Source of the DNA: Gari tellinella
Taxonomy: Eukaryota > Mollusca > Bivalvia > Cardiida > Psammobiidae
Direction of reading: 5' to 3'
NCBI GenBank assembly: GCA_922989275.2
Contig: OV277864.1
Location: 70,994,158-71,058,157 of the forward strand
DNA length: 64,000 bases
Below are positions 1 to 11,462 of this stretch, in pieces (within the stretch, counting starts at the first letter, position 1; every line of letters starts with the position of its first letter). The notes below the pieces were generated by a model that had not been told where the DNA came from, made no database searches, and was given only the letters and a program-made list of their open reading frames with translations. The position numbers and the translations under genes are program-made.

Positions 1-1
1 A

Positions 2-75
2 GCTTAAAGCAAGGTGACAGTGAAACAGAAAGCTCCTAAAGGAGCTTTCTGTTTCACTGTCACCTTGCTTTAAGC
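2..75. repeat. Family A palindromic core, perfect hairpin
   Basis: Two 35-base arms (2-36 and 41-75) are exact reverse complements around a TAAA loop. The outer GCTTTAAGC and the following GGTCACC match family A cores elsewhere, for example 36150-36225. The arms differ from the usual family A arm (GTAAAGCAGAATG) at many positions, yet each change is mirrored in the other arm. The TTAA-ended flanks of a full copy are not present here. Confidence 0.9.
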
Positions 76-85
76 GGTCACCTAC

Positions 86-808
86 CGTAAACACCCTAAT
101 ACGTAACATAATTTAGTGGTCGTAATAGAGAGGTTTTACTGTAGTTCCGAACTTCCGACTACATGTAAACGTTCTTTTCCCATTACACAAGGTACATGGG
201 TAATACGGAATTTTCAATCCGTCAAGGTGTATTTGTTCGATAAAATACAGAAATATTTCGGGCAGAACATTGGTAGGTATATAATAAATAGCTATATACA
301 TGTGGTCTGTTCATATACAGTAATGAAAACTTGTTTTCATTTTAAACGAAATATAACAAAAACGTCATTTATTCCATTTTTTTTTATTCTTAACTGAATT
401 TCTAATATTGGCGTCTAAACTGACTCAAAATCATTTGCTTGATAGCACACATTCGCATAACTCGAACTTACCTGTTATTATTGAGAACTAAAAGAAGAAT
501 AGAACAACATGGTATATCACACATAGAACGTATATTTACTCACCCATCATATGACATATAACAATAATACATATAACATATAACACAGCAAGAGACGATA
601 CCATAGATGTCAGGATTGTACTTAATCAAAGAGACGGCTAATTCCATTGGTTGGGATAGTAGGGCTAATGCTATTATTTGGAAAACGTATTAGACTGAAC
701 GTCAAACGTTTGGAGCCACGTAATATTTAACGACGCGTCAACAATCTTTCTCATTATTTCTGTTAATATAAGAGTAAATATGAAGTATAAATCATTAGGG
801 CATTGTAG
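86..808. other. Intergenic, nothing recognised
   Basis: AT-rich sequence with only short chance ORFs (93 residues at 116-397, 75 at 674-901), none resembling a known domain. I see no repeat family shared with the rest of the window. Confidence 0.5.
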
Positions 809-1038
809 AACCTTATATGTCACAAAACTTATATGTCGCAATTGTGACGTATACGTTTTGTGACATATATAAGGCTCTACGAATAGAACCTTATATGTCA
901 CAAAACGTATACGTTACAAATGTGACAACCCTATTTCGCTAGGGGTGACACTATAATAAACAAACAATTATACGTTTCTAATGTCAACCCTATCAAAAAG
1001 TCACGTTGTGACATATACGTTTTTGTTAGAGCCTTATA
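809..1038. repeat. Family H repeat (GTGACATATA units), left part
   Basis: Repeated GTGACATATACGTTTTGTGACAT units, partly in inverted pairs (about 809-881 folds back on itself), followed by the phrase GGGTGACACTATAATAAAC. The same phrases recur at 4755-4970, and a fragment lies at 7225-7290. This repeat hosts the 3.7 kb element that follows: the sequence before 1039 continues directly after 4754. Confidence 0.75.
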
Positions 1039-1794
1039 CACAGGGGCGGAACTCTGTCACACAGAAGTCGGAAACGGGACGACGCTCAGTCACGCCTGCA
1101 TGTCGATTTAGGTAACGAACACGATACAATTGAGTTAAAAAACAATTTATGGACGTGGAAGGAACCGTTAAGATAGTTTGCAGCACTTATTTATTCCACA
1201 TTATTACTTGAAATAAGTATATTCATATTCATTGAGGTTTAATGAATGTCAGCATAAACGGTATCGGCGTTAAAAAGGGCTCATTGTAGCTACAAATGCC
1301 AAACTGACTGCAACACTCCTTATTATAGTGCATTTTATACTTTGACCTTCAACAGTGAACTGCTATAATTACGAAATGATATGTAATTAATCAAATTAAG
1401 TATTAACACTATTAATTTTGAGTTTGTTAATAATTTCGATCAGTCGTATGGCGTAAATAAGTAGTAGTTTCAAAGTAAAATGTCACGCTTGCAGGACGAC
1501 GCTGTAACAAACACCGGGACGATCTCATTTTCAATGTAATGGATACGCGACGACGCTTTTTGCCTGTTTCAGGACAAATTCTTTGATCCACCTTTTGCTT
1601 TTGGCGATTTGAAAAATACATCGAGATGATCAAACGTCAAGTTAGGGTTTATTAAATCGAAAGCTCAAACTGTTTGTAGACAACAACAATAACAAAGCCC
1701 CTATGGCCCTATATTGTTCACCTGGTTCACCATGTAAAACTTGACCTAAAATACCTAGATTTAAGCTGAACATAACCCAAATTTTAGCGTGGCA

Positions 1795-1935
1795 TAGATT
1801 TCAATGAGGCAAACATTTGGAGCAAGTTTCATCAAGATCAAATGAGAAATGTAGCTTCTAGAGTGTTAACAATATATTTTTATGAGTTGACCTAGTGACC
1901 TAGTATTTAACCCGACATAGCCCACATTTAAACAC
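1795..1935 (-). repeat. HINE core fragment
   Basis: One degraded unit in reverse orientation of the tandem core seen at 37440-38400: GCAAGTTTCATCAAGATC, TAGAGTGTTAACA and GACCTAGTGACCTAGT appear in the expected order. It lies inside the 3.7 kb TIR element. Confidence 0.6.
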
Positions 1936-2299
1936 AGATTTAAAACAGATTGACTGACAGTTGAAAATGGAAGTCAACGTCTACGTCCACTATGCACAGG
2001 GGAAACTACTGATAACAATAACACACCTACGTTTATTTCACCGTATACGATGGTTATGTTTTAAAACAACAGGGCAGCTTAAACACCTACTACCTCGTGT
2101 TGTTTCCCAGTTAAGTGAAAATGTTTGGCTCTCAGAATAGGTTGCATTATTTTGAATTGGTTGCGTCCGAGAACTTTGATATATGTAGATCACATTGCAT
2201 TTCAGCTTTTTCTTGGTGTTGTAAAATTTAAAACCGCAGGAAACGTTCACATGAGATTTACATCAGAAGTTATGTACAAAGAAACAAGTTTTTACTAGA

Positions 2300-2790
2300 T
2301 TTTAAACTAAAGTTATGTCCAACGTTGAATTAACTCTATTTGACCTCTATATGACCTTGACCTTTGGCTGACATGACCAAACTGCACTGAGCTAAAGAGC
2401 TTTTTAAGTTGAGTGCACATGCCAAATATGGGGTCTCTATATTATGTAGCTCAAGAGTTATGGCCAATGTCAAATTAATCGCATTTGACCTCTAAATGAC
2501 ATTGACCTCTGTTTGACATGACCCAAGTTGTACCAAGCTCAATAGCTTTTTGAGTGAAGTACACATACCAAGTATTACGTCTCTATTACAGGATTTTACA
2601 TCTAAATGACCTGTAAATGACCCAAGTTGTGCCGAGCTCAAGAGATTCTCAAGATGAGTACACATACCACATATAAAGTATTTAGTTATGGCCAATGTTA
2701 AATTGTGTACATGCAGACGAACAGAAAAGCAAACTAACAGACAGACCATAAACAATATGCCCCCGATTAAGTCATGTGGGACATAAAAAA
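2300..2790. repeat. Family G tandem repeat (TGACCTCTAAATGACCTTGACC)
   Basis: At least three imperfect units carrying ATTTGACCTCTA(A/T)ATGAC, TTGACATGACC and GAGCTCAAGAG(A/T)T. A closing stretch has GCAGACGAACAGAAAAGCAA and ends near ATATGCCCCCGATTA. A related pair of units in the opposite orientation lies at 49005-49205. No coding capacity. Confidence 0.6.
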
Positions 2791-2923
2791 ATAGACAAAA
2801 CGTTCGCCACTTCAAGTTCACGTTATGCCAGAACGCGTAAACTTATGTATCATACACACTGCAATCCTCTGCAGTGCCTTCTATCAATGTATGTAGTTCT
2901 AATCTTATATTATTATGTAGCAG

Positions 2924-3380
2924 TTGAAATATCGTTCGCCAGACCGTGATGCTTTCTTAAACAGACTGAGACATAAACACCCTAATCGTTATCCAAACCG
3001 TTACATTTCTGTTCAGATTGCAGTAATCATGATGGTATTGTTTTTTTTCCAGTTTGAAATGGTGCACACACTAAGAAATACGAAGCGGAAATTACAGTAT
3101 TTTCATGATCTTGCAGTTTTCAAACAATTGAAGCATTTATTTTACATTTACAACGGTTGAAATGGCTGAAACATGTGCGAACTGCAGAAAATCTACTTTC
3201 ATTTTCAATTTGCGACGGTTTTCACGGAAATCTCACGATTATGGAAATAACGCTCCATCTAAATTATACAGAATGGCTCAGTATAACATGGTTCACTTAA
3301 CTTTCGTAAATGTAACCAAGAAAGGGTTTATCCCAAATAAGTCTTTCAATTGTGCGGGACACTTTGCAACCGTTTCGTGA
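2924..3380 (+). other. Two short adjacent ORFs inside the 3.7 kb element
   Basis: An ORF of 78 residues (2924-3160) is followed one base later by another of 72 residues (3162-3380) that starts MAETCANCRKSTFIFNLRRF. They lie between repeat arrays in the middle of the TIR element, which is the only position where element-encoded protein could remain. I recognise no domain and no catalytic motif. They could be chance ORFs or remnants of a transposase. Confidence 0.2.
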
Positions 3381-3429
3381 CGAGCTGTCGCAACCATTCC
3401 AATTTCCATTGTGACGGAGTTGTGTACCA

Positions 3430-4185
3430 GTGTGGGTTGTTTACAAGGTTTTTCTATGATTTGATCTAGTGACCTAGTTTTTGAACTGACATTACCAACA
3501 TTTAAGCTTGATCTAGAAAGCAACAAGGCAAACATTTTTAGCAAGTTTCATGAAAATCGAATGAGATTTGTAGCCTCTAGAGTGTTAACAAGAGTTTTCT
3601 TTGATTTGACTTAGTGACCTAGTTTTTAATTGGAGGTAACCCACATTAAAATGTCACCTTGATATTAATATGTCACACATTTTAACCAAGTTTCGTTAAA
3701 TTTATTTTGAGATTTGTAGCTTCTAGAGTGTTGACAAGGTTTTTCTATGATTTACCATAGCGACCTAGTTTTTTTAACCAACATGACCCAAACTCAAACT
3801 TGATCTAGAAATCATTACTGCAAACATTTTGACTAAGTTTCATGAATATCTAATGAGGTTTGTAGCCTCTATATAGTGTTAACACGGATTTTCGATAATT
3901 TGTCCTAGTGGCCTAGTGTTTAATCCGACAACACCTTTATTCAAACTTGACCTAGATATTAATTATAAGACATACATTTTGACCAAATTGCATTAAAATC
4001 TAATGATATTTGTTGCCTCTAGAGTATTCACAAGGTTTTTTAAATTATTTGGCCAAATGATCTACTATTTGACCGGACATATCCCACATTCAAACTTAAC
4101 CTTGAAAATAATGAGACAAACAGTTTGACTAAGTTTCTTGCAGATCTAATGAGATTTGTATCCTGTAGTATGTTCACAGTGTTTC
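3430..4185 (-). repeat. HINE tandem core array, reverse orientation
   Basis: About five units of roughly 146 bases marked by TAGAGTGTT(A/G)ACAAGG near 3579, 3725, 3873, 4021 and 4163, each with GACCTAGTTTTT and AAGTTTCATGAA. This is the reverse complement of the core of the Helentron-like element at 37323-38504. The element's head and tail are absent. Confidence 0.75.
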
Positions 4186-4754
4186 GTCCTCAACAAAACT
4201 GATTTTCATAATCGTCCCGTGTCTGAAACAGAGTCGACATGCAGGCGTTACACAAGGAAAAACGTCGTCTACGGTGTGCGTTACATACACAGCATTCACT
4301 GACTGTCCACTAGATGCTCGTTTTCTCGTCATTGGTTAAAGCAAATACCGGTTAACTCGCTGATTTATTAGTAATTTGCATGAATGAACTTACTAAAACT
4401 ATTTTTTTTTTATTTCCAAAGGAAATTTGCTGAGTTATTGTTAGCAAAGACACGTTAAACAGACATTTCTAAGATAAACGATGACTTTAACAGGCCATTC
4501 TTTATCAAACATAGCTCTAAATCCCCTTAAACTTATCACTTGTATCATATATTTGTTCTAAAACAATATTGCAAACATTTCATCAAGTTCAATTGAACAA
4601 AATGCCTTTCAGACAGACTTGAGCTACTGCATTTGCAAAAATGAAAGTACAATCACCGCGCGTGTTTACAAAATTATCAATGTTAATCGTCGTGCAGGTG
4701 TGACCGAGCGTCGTCCCGTTTCCAGTTATTGTGTGACAGAGTTCCGCCCCTGTG

Positions 4755-4970
4755 TTATATGTCAATAAACGTATACATCATAAATGTGACTGGCCCTACT
4801 TCTCTAAGGGTGACACTATAATAAACAAACATTTATACGTTTCTTATGTCAACCCTATCAAAAAGTCATGTTGTGACAAATTTGCAATTTTGTGACATAT
4901 ACGGTTCTAATGTCAACCCTATCAAAAGTCACGTTGTGACATATATAAACGTGGCTGTCGCAACCCTATT
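4755..4970. repeat. Family H repeat, right part
   Basis: Continuation of the repeat interrupted at 1038. It contains GGGTGACACTATAATAAAC, ACGTTTCTTATGTCAACCC and GTCACGTTGTGACATATA, in the same order as 920-1020. Confidence 0.7.
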
Positions 4971-5870
4971 GTGATGAATTCGCACGTATACGTCTGTCAG
5001 AAATAATCTGTGTGTAGTTATTAAGCATCTTTAACATATGTGTATATGACCAGTTGATTTATGTAGAGACAGTGCGAAGATAACGCACGTCGATCGTTTT
5101 TGTTCTTTGTCTAAAGTAATTATTTACCCTTTGAATACCAAAAACTGAACTGTGTGTTTTATCTCTCAAATAAGCTTTAATGTCACTACTTTTATATACT
5201 GGACATTTTAAACATAACCAAAGTTTATAACTTGCTTGTGTAAAAGTAAAAGTTTTCAATTTCTTAATTATTAGGAATAATCAACTATTTAGACTAATTT
5301 ATGCATATTGAAAGAACTGGTTGGTGAATATAACCTGTAGAGAAGTTGAACACAGAGAGATTGCTAATTCGTTCACACGACAACTTTCTCCACAAGCTAT
5401 TAACGGGATAGCTTACTTTTGATAATAACTCGGTAGTAGGTTGCTTCAGATCATTGAGATTTGTATGGGACTGAAAACAGTTATTATTAAAGGTGAAGGT
5501 TTGCTACAGATCGACGATACGTCATAGAGGTTCCATGACAAGCTAGAACATTGGTGTTATAGAAGTGTAGTGGAATCAAGGTTTGGTTCAGCAGAGACAA
5601 GGCTGAGCAATCGGTTCGAGACTAGACCTCATCATAGGGTTCAACAACGCCGAGCAGTCTTTTGCGAATAGCGCTGGTGATCATTAGCCACACCGACGCT
5701 GAGCAATAGTGCTCAACATCACTTTTCAACATATTGTAGCTCAGCAGAAGTAACGCTGAGCATACCTCGGTTAGCCCAGCCTGCACCGTGTTCAAACAGT
5801 CTGAGAGCACGGGGATATTGTTTATTAATTTTAGGTTTTGTAGGCAAAGTAGCTCATCCACTTTTAGTTA
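4971..5870. other. Intergenic, nothing recognised
   Basis: Unique-looking sequence with no ORF above 80 residues and no motif I recognise. It ends at the left TIR of a mariner-type element. Confidence 0.5.
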
Positions 5871-7014
5871 TACTCAGCAAAAATAGAAACTTTACATTGG
5901 ATTATAATGTATATAATTATGTCTACAAACAGAGTTTTGCAGAAAGCTTAGTGTTATTCGAAACTTTGGATCAGTGTCTGCAAGTTCTCGATAACGATGA
6001 TGAAAAAAATCCAAAAGCCACATCGTAATTTGACGTCAAAATGCATAGGGGTCGATTTCAAAATTATCAGAGATGTGAACGTGTACGCAAGATGTGTTTT
6101 ATTCATTTGACGGTATCATTTTAAGTGAATTTTTCGCATTAGGACAGTTCAGTAGCATGCAGGGCCACCGTCACGTCTAATGCAAGCAATATTCCGTCTC
6201 TGATGTACCGTCTAATGACGTCATCTGGGATGCCAGGCCATTTTCGTTATCGAGCATTTCTGAGGTCGTTGGTCCTGTCAATCTGGTATTTGTTCCGCAC
6301 CCTTCGCCAACTTTACCCTAAACGGTTTCAGATCTAGCCATACCGCAGGCCATGGCATGACGTTGACGTTTTTCTTGGCATTTTGCGTGCAATTAAGATC
6401 TGCCCTGTATACGGTCTACGGGTACGAATAGGACCGTGGCATTGCCCCATCCGATTCCTTATTGTCTCGGCAGCGATCCCAAACCGCCGAGCAGTAACCG
6501 TTCCTGGAAGGGCACAGTTACGTCGATACGTTAACGTAAGTGTATGGTCGTTTCTATGTGACGTCAACGATCTCAGGCGATCATAGACTTGTCCCGTAAC
6601 TCTGTATCGAGTAGTTAGGATATGTGCGTTAAAAATGACGCGCAACATCAATTACTGACGCACCCGACGTAAGCATGCCAAATGGACTGATTTCTGTGAT
6701 ATTCAGAAAGCTGTGGCATCTCTGTTTTGAAATGTAGGTGTTTACATTTTTGTTTTTTCGGTGTTTGGCTAAAGCCTGCGTGTGTCTGTTGCATTAAATA
6801 AACTAAACCCTGACTGGGTCAACTCGCCGTCAGTGTTAAATACCGGAAGTGGAAAGCGTGTTACGTCGTGCGCGGTACAAATTAGTGAGAGTACGGCTCG
6901 GTATGGTCTTTATCAATAACTCCATTATGAAATGTGCGTATATTTTATGAAACGTCATTAAAACATCGCTTAAACCGGCTCTAAAGTATGTAAAGTTTCT
7001 ATTTTTCTTAAGTA
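5871..7014 (-). mobile_element. Tc1/mariner-type element, internally deleted (copy 1)
   Basis: Bounded by TA dinucleotides with inverted ends CTCAGCAAAAATAGAAACTT and AAGTTTCTATTTTTCTTAAG. Length about 1.14 kb. The minus strand encodes the DNA-binding part of a Tc1-type transposase joined directly to a fragment from its C-terminal end, so the middle of the catalytic domain is gone. The element at 39615-40773 has the same ends and the same internal junction, so this short form appears to have been copied as such. Confidence 0.85.
6170..6651 (-). pseudogene. Tc1/mariner transposase remnant
   Basis: The longest open stretch is 6334-6651 (105 residues). It carries a Tc1-type helix-turn-helix signature: RFGIAAETIRNRM followed by RTRRPYTGQILIAR, the usual linker between the paired-like DNA-binding domain and the catalytic domain. 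Immediately after, the reading jumps to MPWPAV-like sequence that in Tc1 proteins precedes the last catalytic acidic residue. The first two catalytic aspartates are therefore deleted. The downstream part is out of frame or stopped near 6335. Confidence 0.75.
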
Positions 7015-7224
7015 GTTTCATCCATTTCATATAGTTTTTATGTAGTTTCATGCTCAATCATCAGGCAAGATAGCCCAAGGAAAATTCTTATATATTTCAT
7101 ATAGTCTGTATATATTGTTCATGCCTAACTAGTGTCCGGCTAAAGACACTGTCGCCTCATAGAACGCCCGATTTAAACACAGTTCAAGCTTAGGGCTCTA
7201 GCATTAACATTAAGGTTAGGGTAA

Positions 7225-7290
7225 CCGAACGTCTTGACAACGTCACAATTGTGACATATAAGTTTTGTGACATATAAGGCTCTACACGGC
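7225..7290. repeat. Family H fragment
   Basis: CACAATTGTGACATATAAG followed by TTTTGTGACATATAAGGCTC matches the left family H repeat at about 850-880. Confidence 0.6.
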
Positions 7291-7317
7291 ATTATATATG
7301 GTCACGAACGTCTCCGT

Positions 7318-7408
7318 ATTTCAAAGTTTAAACGCCGCCACGTTTGAACTTTGAAATACAGTTATGTTCGACTTAAGCGAGATCAAGATAATGAAGTTTG
7401 ACGGTACT
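7318..7408 (+). repeat. Family D right end, left end missing
   Basis: Central inverted pair (TATTTCAAAGTT ... AACTTTGAAATA) and the right part GTTCGACTTAAGCGAGATC ending GAAGTTTGACGGTA. The left TIR is absent, so this is a truncated copy of the element seen whole at 14693-14890. Confidence 0.65.
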
Positions 7409-7472
7409 TTGGAAATTATATACATTTTGTTTCAGGAAATAAAAGCTATCCTTCTAGACGTCTGTTCAGAAG

Positions 7473-7722
7473 TACAGTGGAGAAAACGTTATTCTTTCCC
7501 AATAAACGCGTTTACGCTAAAACTATTATTTTCACTGCAAACAGTTTGGAGGCAGATCAGACGCCGGGTAACCCGGCGTCTGATCAGGCTCCAAACTGTT
7601 TGCCACCAAGATAAAGATGAATTATCAGAATTGTCAAAAAGTTGTATTTTTCTACGTTTTAGTGTTTTGCGTTTGCGTACGTTTGCGTTTAAACGGGAAA
7701 GAATAACAGATTCTCCACTGTA
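7473..7722. mobile_element. Family I MITE with B-type central palindrome
   Basis: A 250 bp unit. Ends are TACAGTGGAGAAAACGTTAT and, inverted, GATTCTCCACTGTA, preceded by GGGAAAGAATAAC; the flanking TA suits a mariner-type target site. The centre (7537-7603) is a near-perfect hairpin with arms GCAAACAGTTTGGAG...GACGCCGGG, the same palindrome found in families B and C. The 183-residue ORF over 7364-7915 merely runs through this repeat. Confidence 0.85.
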
Positions 7723-8201
7723 CATAATTGACACTCTCAACGGGCCACCTGAATCAACATGTTTTGCCATGCTTACTTCAGCAATAAAATTGCAGAAAGA
7801 CAGTTGGCAATTCAGACCAAAGTTGTTCAGCCAACATACACATACACAGGAGACTAGTGTCTTGCTACAAAGAGACGTATGCAACATGCTAGTAAAACAA
7901 ACACTTCTTGTTTGATAAATTATGTCGGAATAAAATATTATTTATATATTCATTACTTATTTATTCTATTCAGAACACACTACATCAGTAATTTTATAAC
8001 ATATCAAGAACCATGCCACATACTTTCAGTAGTTTTGTACATGTCGCTGGTTAAACTGTCGGAGACAGAATACCCATACATGTTGACCCGGTGTCTGATC
8101 TGGCTCCAAACTATTTTCCACTCAGATAAATATAACATGTCATTCATTGTCTTCCTTTTATTACAGTTGTCTCCTTTTCGTTTCGTTCCAACGGACAAGA
8201 T

Positions 8202-8936
8202 TACACTGCCCCTCCTTACAACGGCCGTCCGAACAACGATTCTCTCTTTACAACAATGTTTGTTGTTGTTCCCCAAATAAGACATATAGGATCTGTCATG
8301 AGTCGATGTTTAAGACAATCTGATCTCAAACGAGTCTAGAATTGAAATGTTATTAAGCGAGCCTTGGCGAGCTTAATAACTTTTCTATTCTAGACGAGTT
8401 TGAGATCAACTTGTCTTAAACATCGACGAGTGACAGATTCTTTTTCTCACATTACCAACGATTTAAGCTATTTTTAAGCAATATGCATTTTTTGGAACCC
8501 CGGTGACGTCAAAACGCCGTTATAAATAGTGACGTTATAGTGACGTCATCAAAGTGATCTTACACATGTTGGAGATAATGATATTCGTCATCGTTGTTCG
8601 CTATAGAAAACAGGGGTAGTTATGTGAGAAAAGTTTATCCAACGCTATCACTGTTGCAATATCGTCCGCTTAAAATTTTCGTTTGTTGTTTTTTTTCTCA
8701 AAGTAACAAATTTGACATTTTAACAGAAGAAACATAAAGACGTGTGACCAACAGTTTGAACCCAGATAATACGTGGCGTTACGCGGCGTCTGATCTGGGT
8801 TCAACCTGTTTGCAAGCCAAGTCATGCTCAGCACGCTGAAGGAATAAATGTTCCCTCCCTAAAACATTTCCCTCCGAACAACACACATAATCTTAGTCTC
8901 CCATTGGCTGTTGTTGTATCGAGAGAGAGCACTGTA
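8202..8936. mobile_element. Family C MITE, interrupted by a foldback
   Basis: Ends are TACACTGCCCCTCCTTACAA and its inverted partner GAGAGAGAGCACTGTA, with TA at both edges. Internal landmarks (GTTCCCCAAATAAGACA, a B-type palindrome at 8748-8813, CCCTCCGAACAACACACA) are in the same order as in 13590-13951. A 146 bp foldback (8292-8437) sits inside and accounts for part of the excess length over that copy. Confidence 0.8.
8292..8437. mobile_element. Family K foldback nested in the C element
   Basis: Long arms TCTGTCA..GTCGATGTTTAAGAC and GTCTTAAACATCGAC..TGACAGA surround a centre GCGAGCCTTGGCGAGC. Similar centres occur in foldbacks at 17091-17231 and 57582-57741, although the outer arms of the three are unrelated. 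Confidence 0.75.
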
Positions 8937-9149
8937 ACACGTTATCTTCTATACTACCTTATTGGTGAGAGGAAACATGCTTACTTTGCCAAAAATTATC
9001 AATAAAGTTTCATAACATAATTCCTCAACAAAATTATTTCCGTCTTACGCCTGGCGTATTAATTAGGGCTGCACAGTTATAGTTGTTTTATAAAATCGTT
9101 TTCTAAGTTTCCCAAAGGTACACAGTGTTTTGTTTACCTCATTATTTAA

Positions 9150-9320
9150 GAAATAAAAAATGCATACCAGTGTTCTATCGTGCAATCGAACACTGGTAGG
9201 AGTTGATATGCGTAGTAATTTAATCACGAGGCCTTTAGGCCGAGTGATTTAATTACAAGCATCTCAACGACTACCAGTGTTCGATTGTTAGATAGAACAC
9301 TGGTATGAATTTTTTATTTC
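9150..9320. repeat. Foldback repeat with CCAGTGTTCGATTG arms
   Basis: An imperfect palindrome of about 170 bases. Outer arms AAATAAAAAAT(G/T)CATACCAG, inner ACCAGTGTTC pairs, and a centre TCACGAGGCCTTTAGGCCGA. No other copy of the arms was seen in this window. Confidence 0.7.
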
Positions 9321-9641
9321 GATTCTAACACATAATTTAACCGAAATTTGCACCGAAGCAACGGCGCTACATTTCTTGGCGTACGCATTTTCGAAGCCAA
9401 ATGACGTCACGTTCGAACGTTTAGCGCGTGAGTGTTCTACTGAAAATTCGTACACTGAGACGGTCCTTCTTCGCTTATATAGGGGTGTGGGCGAGGTGTG
9501 TTAGAATTTCTATTTTATTTTCTAGACATGTAGATCTAATATGTATTTAGGCTTTGCCTATGGACGGAAAAAAGCAAAATTGTACTAATGAAAACGGAAT
9601 AGATCTATCTCCAGTGTGTGATCAGCGCTCTTGTATCAGTT

Positions 9642-9706
9642 CGTTGTGTATTCCAGATCACACTCGAGGCTACGCCTCTCGTGACTGAGATCTGGATTAC
9701 ACAACC
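9642..9706. repeat. Hairpin repeat
   Basis: Inverted arms CGTTGTGTATTCCAGATC and GATCTGGATTACACAACC around an inner GAGGCTACGCCTC hairpin. It is compact and otherwise unexplained. Confidence 0.65.
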
Positions 9707-9893
9707 GACTCGAACTTTTATTATAAACCTAAATTGTTTGGGACAAGATCTATATGTTGTTACCCAATAATCAAATAGATATATAAGTGTATACAAATTC
9801 AATGTTAAAAGTTAAAACTCCTCCGTACAGCTATATTACCAGGGCTGCCATTTCTCCGGATTTTTCCTAAATTTCCGGATTTTCCCCTAGGTT

Positions 9894-9968
9894 ATGACGC
9901 TGAAAGTAAAGCAGAATGATCCATTAGGCGCATTCTGCTTTACTTCCAGTCTGCTTTAAGTAGTCACA
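9894..9968. repeat. Family A core
   Basis: GCTGAAAGTAAAGCAGAATG and CATTCTGCTTTACTTCCAG pair around a short centre and are followed by CTGCTTTAAGTAGTCAC. The right flank TATTGGGTAAAGG resembles the family A right end. The left half of the element is not recognisable. Confidence 0.75.
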
Positions 9969-10739
9969 TGCCAACAAAACTAGAAATCGGCTATTGGGTA
10001 AAGGTACGATTCGTAAAATCGCGCTTGAAAAATGCATACATGTGTATTTGGAAATCTTAGGTTTTTTCATTTCAACCAAGTTTATTAGATGGCAGTCCTG
10101 TATTATAATGCAATCTGAAACTATTTTTGGAAGTCATATGACCGCCAATAATGACGTCATTATTTATATTGATGACGTGTTGGTAAATCCGTTATTAAGG
10201 AGAAGAACTAAATAAGCTTTAGCTTTCATTCTAATCCTATAATAGATATGTTGTATATTTTATGTATCTGTACATTTTCTGAAATAAATATGTTTAAACT
10301 AAATCCGTTATTTTTATCGGTTCGATTGAGAAGTAGCTTTTTGCAAATAACGTTCATTTTTAGCGTTAAATGGTATGAATTGAACTGTTTGAAATTTGTC
10401 ATTTTGGAGGAAATCAGTACAAGTGAGTGTTGTGGGTTATTCATTCTTAAACTGGTTTAAAAATATCACCGAAATCGGGAATTCCGAAACGTCACGCACA
10501 ACTCTTCGTAAAAGCCGTGACGTCATCATCCAAGATGTCAGCCCCCATGTTTTGTAGTTGCCTAGTTTTGAGGAAATTATTCACGCGCAAATCAAACACT
10601 TTTCAAAGTCTGTCAGTGATTGAATAGAATTGGAATACCTTTGATTTTACCACGCATTACTTAAGAACGGAAAAAAGGCAAGCCTTTTTTCCGTATGATG
10701 AAAGAGAGTTTTAGCAGCAGAAACTATAGAAGCGAAAAG

Positions 10740-10915
10740 TTAAAACTCTTTCACTGCCAACGGCGTCAAAAGGCGAGTTTGCAAACAGTTTGGATTCTAA
10801 TCAGACGTCACGTAACGCGGCGTCTGATCAGGATCCAAACTGTTTGACATACGTATCTACATTTCTTCAGTCAAAACATCTCTAAAGCTGACTTTAAAAA
10901 GAGTCACCGTTTGAT
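10740..10915. mobile_element. Family B MITE, right end replaced
   Basis: Begins TTAAAACTCTTTCACTGCC and contains the B palindrome at 10781-10846 (arms CAAACAGTTTGGAT...CGTAACG). The normal right end GGCAGT..GAGTTAA is missing; a second B element begins at 10916. Confidence 0.7.
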
Positions 10916-11160
10916 TTAACTCTTTTACTGCCAATGGCGCCGAAAAGGCGACTTTGCAAACAGTTTGGATCCCGATCAGACGCCGCCTAATGCGGCGTCT
11001 GATCAGGATCCAAACTGTTTGTAACCGTATCGACATTTATTCAGTCGAAACAGCCCTAAATCTGACTTAAAAATATTACAGACGACATTACCAATGCAGA
11101 CGTTATTTTGGCAGTGAGAAAATTAAAGCAGACGATCAAATTTGGCAGTAAAAGAGTTAA
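10916..11160. mobile_element. Family B MITE, complete
   Basis: 245 bp from TTAACTCTTTTACTGCC to GGCAGTAAAAGAGTTAA, with the central hairpin at 10956-11021. TTAA at each edge with ends starting C(T/C)C is the arrangement expected of piggyBac-type insertions; that assignment is inference from the target site and ends, since no transposase is present. Confidence 0.85.
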
Positions 11161-11170
11161 GTAAATATTT

Positions 11171-11236
11171 CACACAGTTCGGAACCTGATCAGACACAAC
11201 GTTACACAGCGTCTGGCCAGGATCAAAACTGTTCGA
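11171..11236. repeat. Degenerate family B palindrome
   Basis: Arms ACACAGTTCGGAACCTGATC and GGATCAAAACTGTTCG still pair with mismatches, and the centre GTTACAC has lost its GACGCC symmetry. Confidence 0.6.
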
Positions 11237-11462
11237 CACTCACGCTGTTTGAATTCTTACATTGCAAAACTTATGCTTTGCAACATTTTTAAAACAGATT
11301 AAACAAGGGGTTCTATCAGACGTTTTGTGCTGAAAGGTTAAATAATTGTAGCGAATAAGATAGATGTGCGTTTTATAGACGTTTCTTGTACTTCTATTAT
11401 TAGTGTCGAGTAATAAAGGTATAATGACCTATGTGCGGTTATTTTCCTGGGCTAATTCTAAG

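Larger units (their letters stand above)
1039..4754. mobile_element. 3.7 kb TIR element with TTATA target duplication
   Basis: Terminal inverted repeats of about 70 bases, beginning CACAGGGGCGGAACTCTGTC (1039-1108 and 4685-4754) with roughly 8 mismatches, flanked by TTATA at 1034-1038 and 4755-4759. Sub-terminal copies of GTCACGC(C/T)TGCA and GGGACGA lie inside both ends (about 1480-1560 and 4215-4290). The interior is packed with other bivalve repeats and shows no recognisable transposase, so the copy is probably non-autonomous. The superfamily is not assigned; the five-base duplication is seen directly. Confidence 0.85.

Noticed and set aside
7364..7915. 183-residue ORF on the plus strand and a 132-residue one on the minus strand
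   Set aside because: Both run through the D fragment and the family I palindrome; the frames exist because the hairpin has few stops. No domain recognised.
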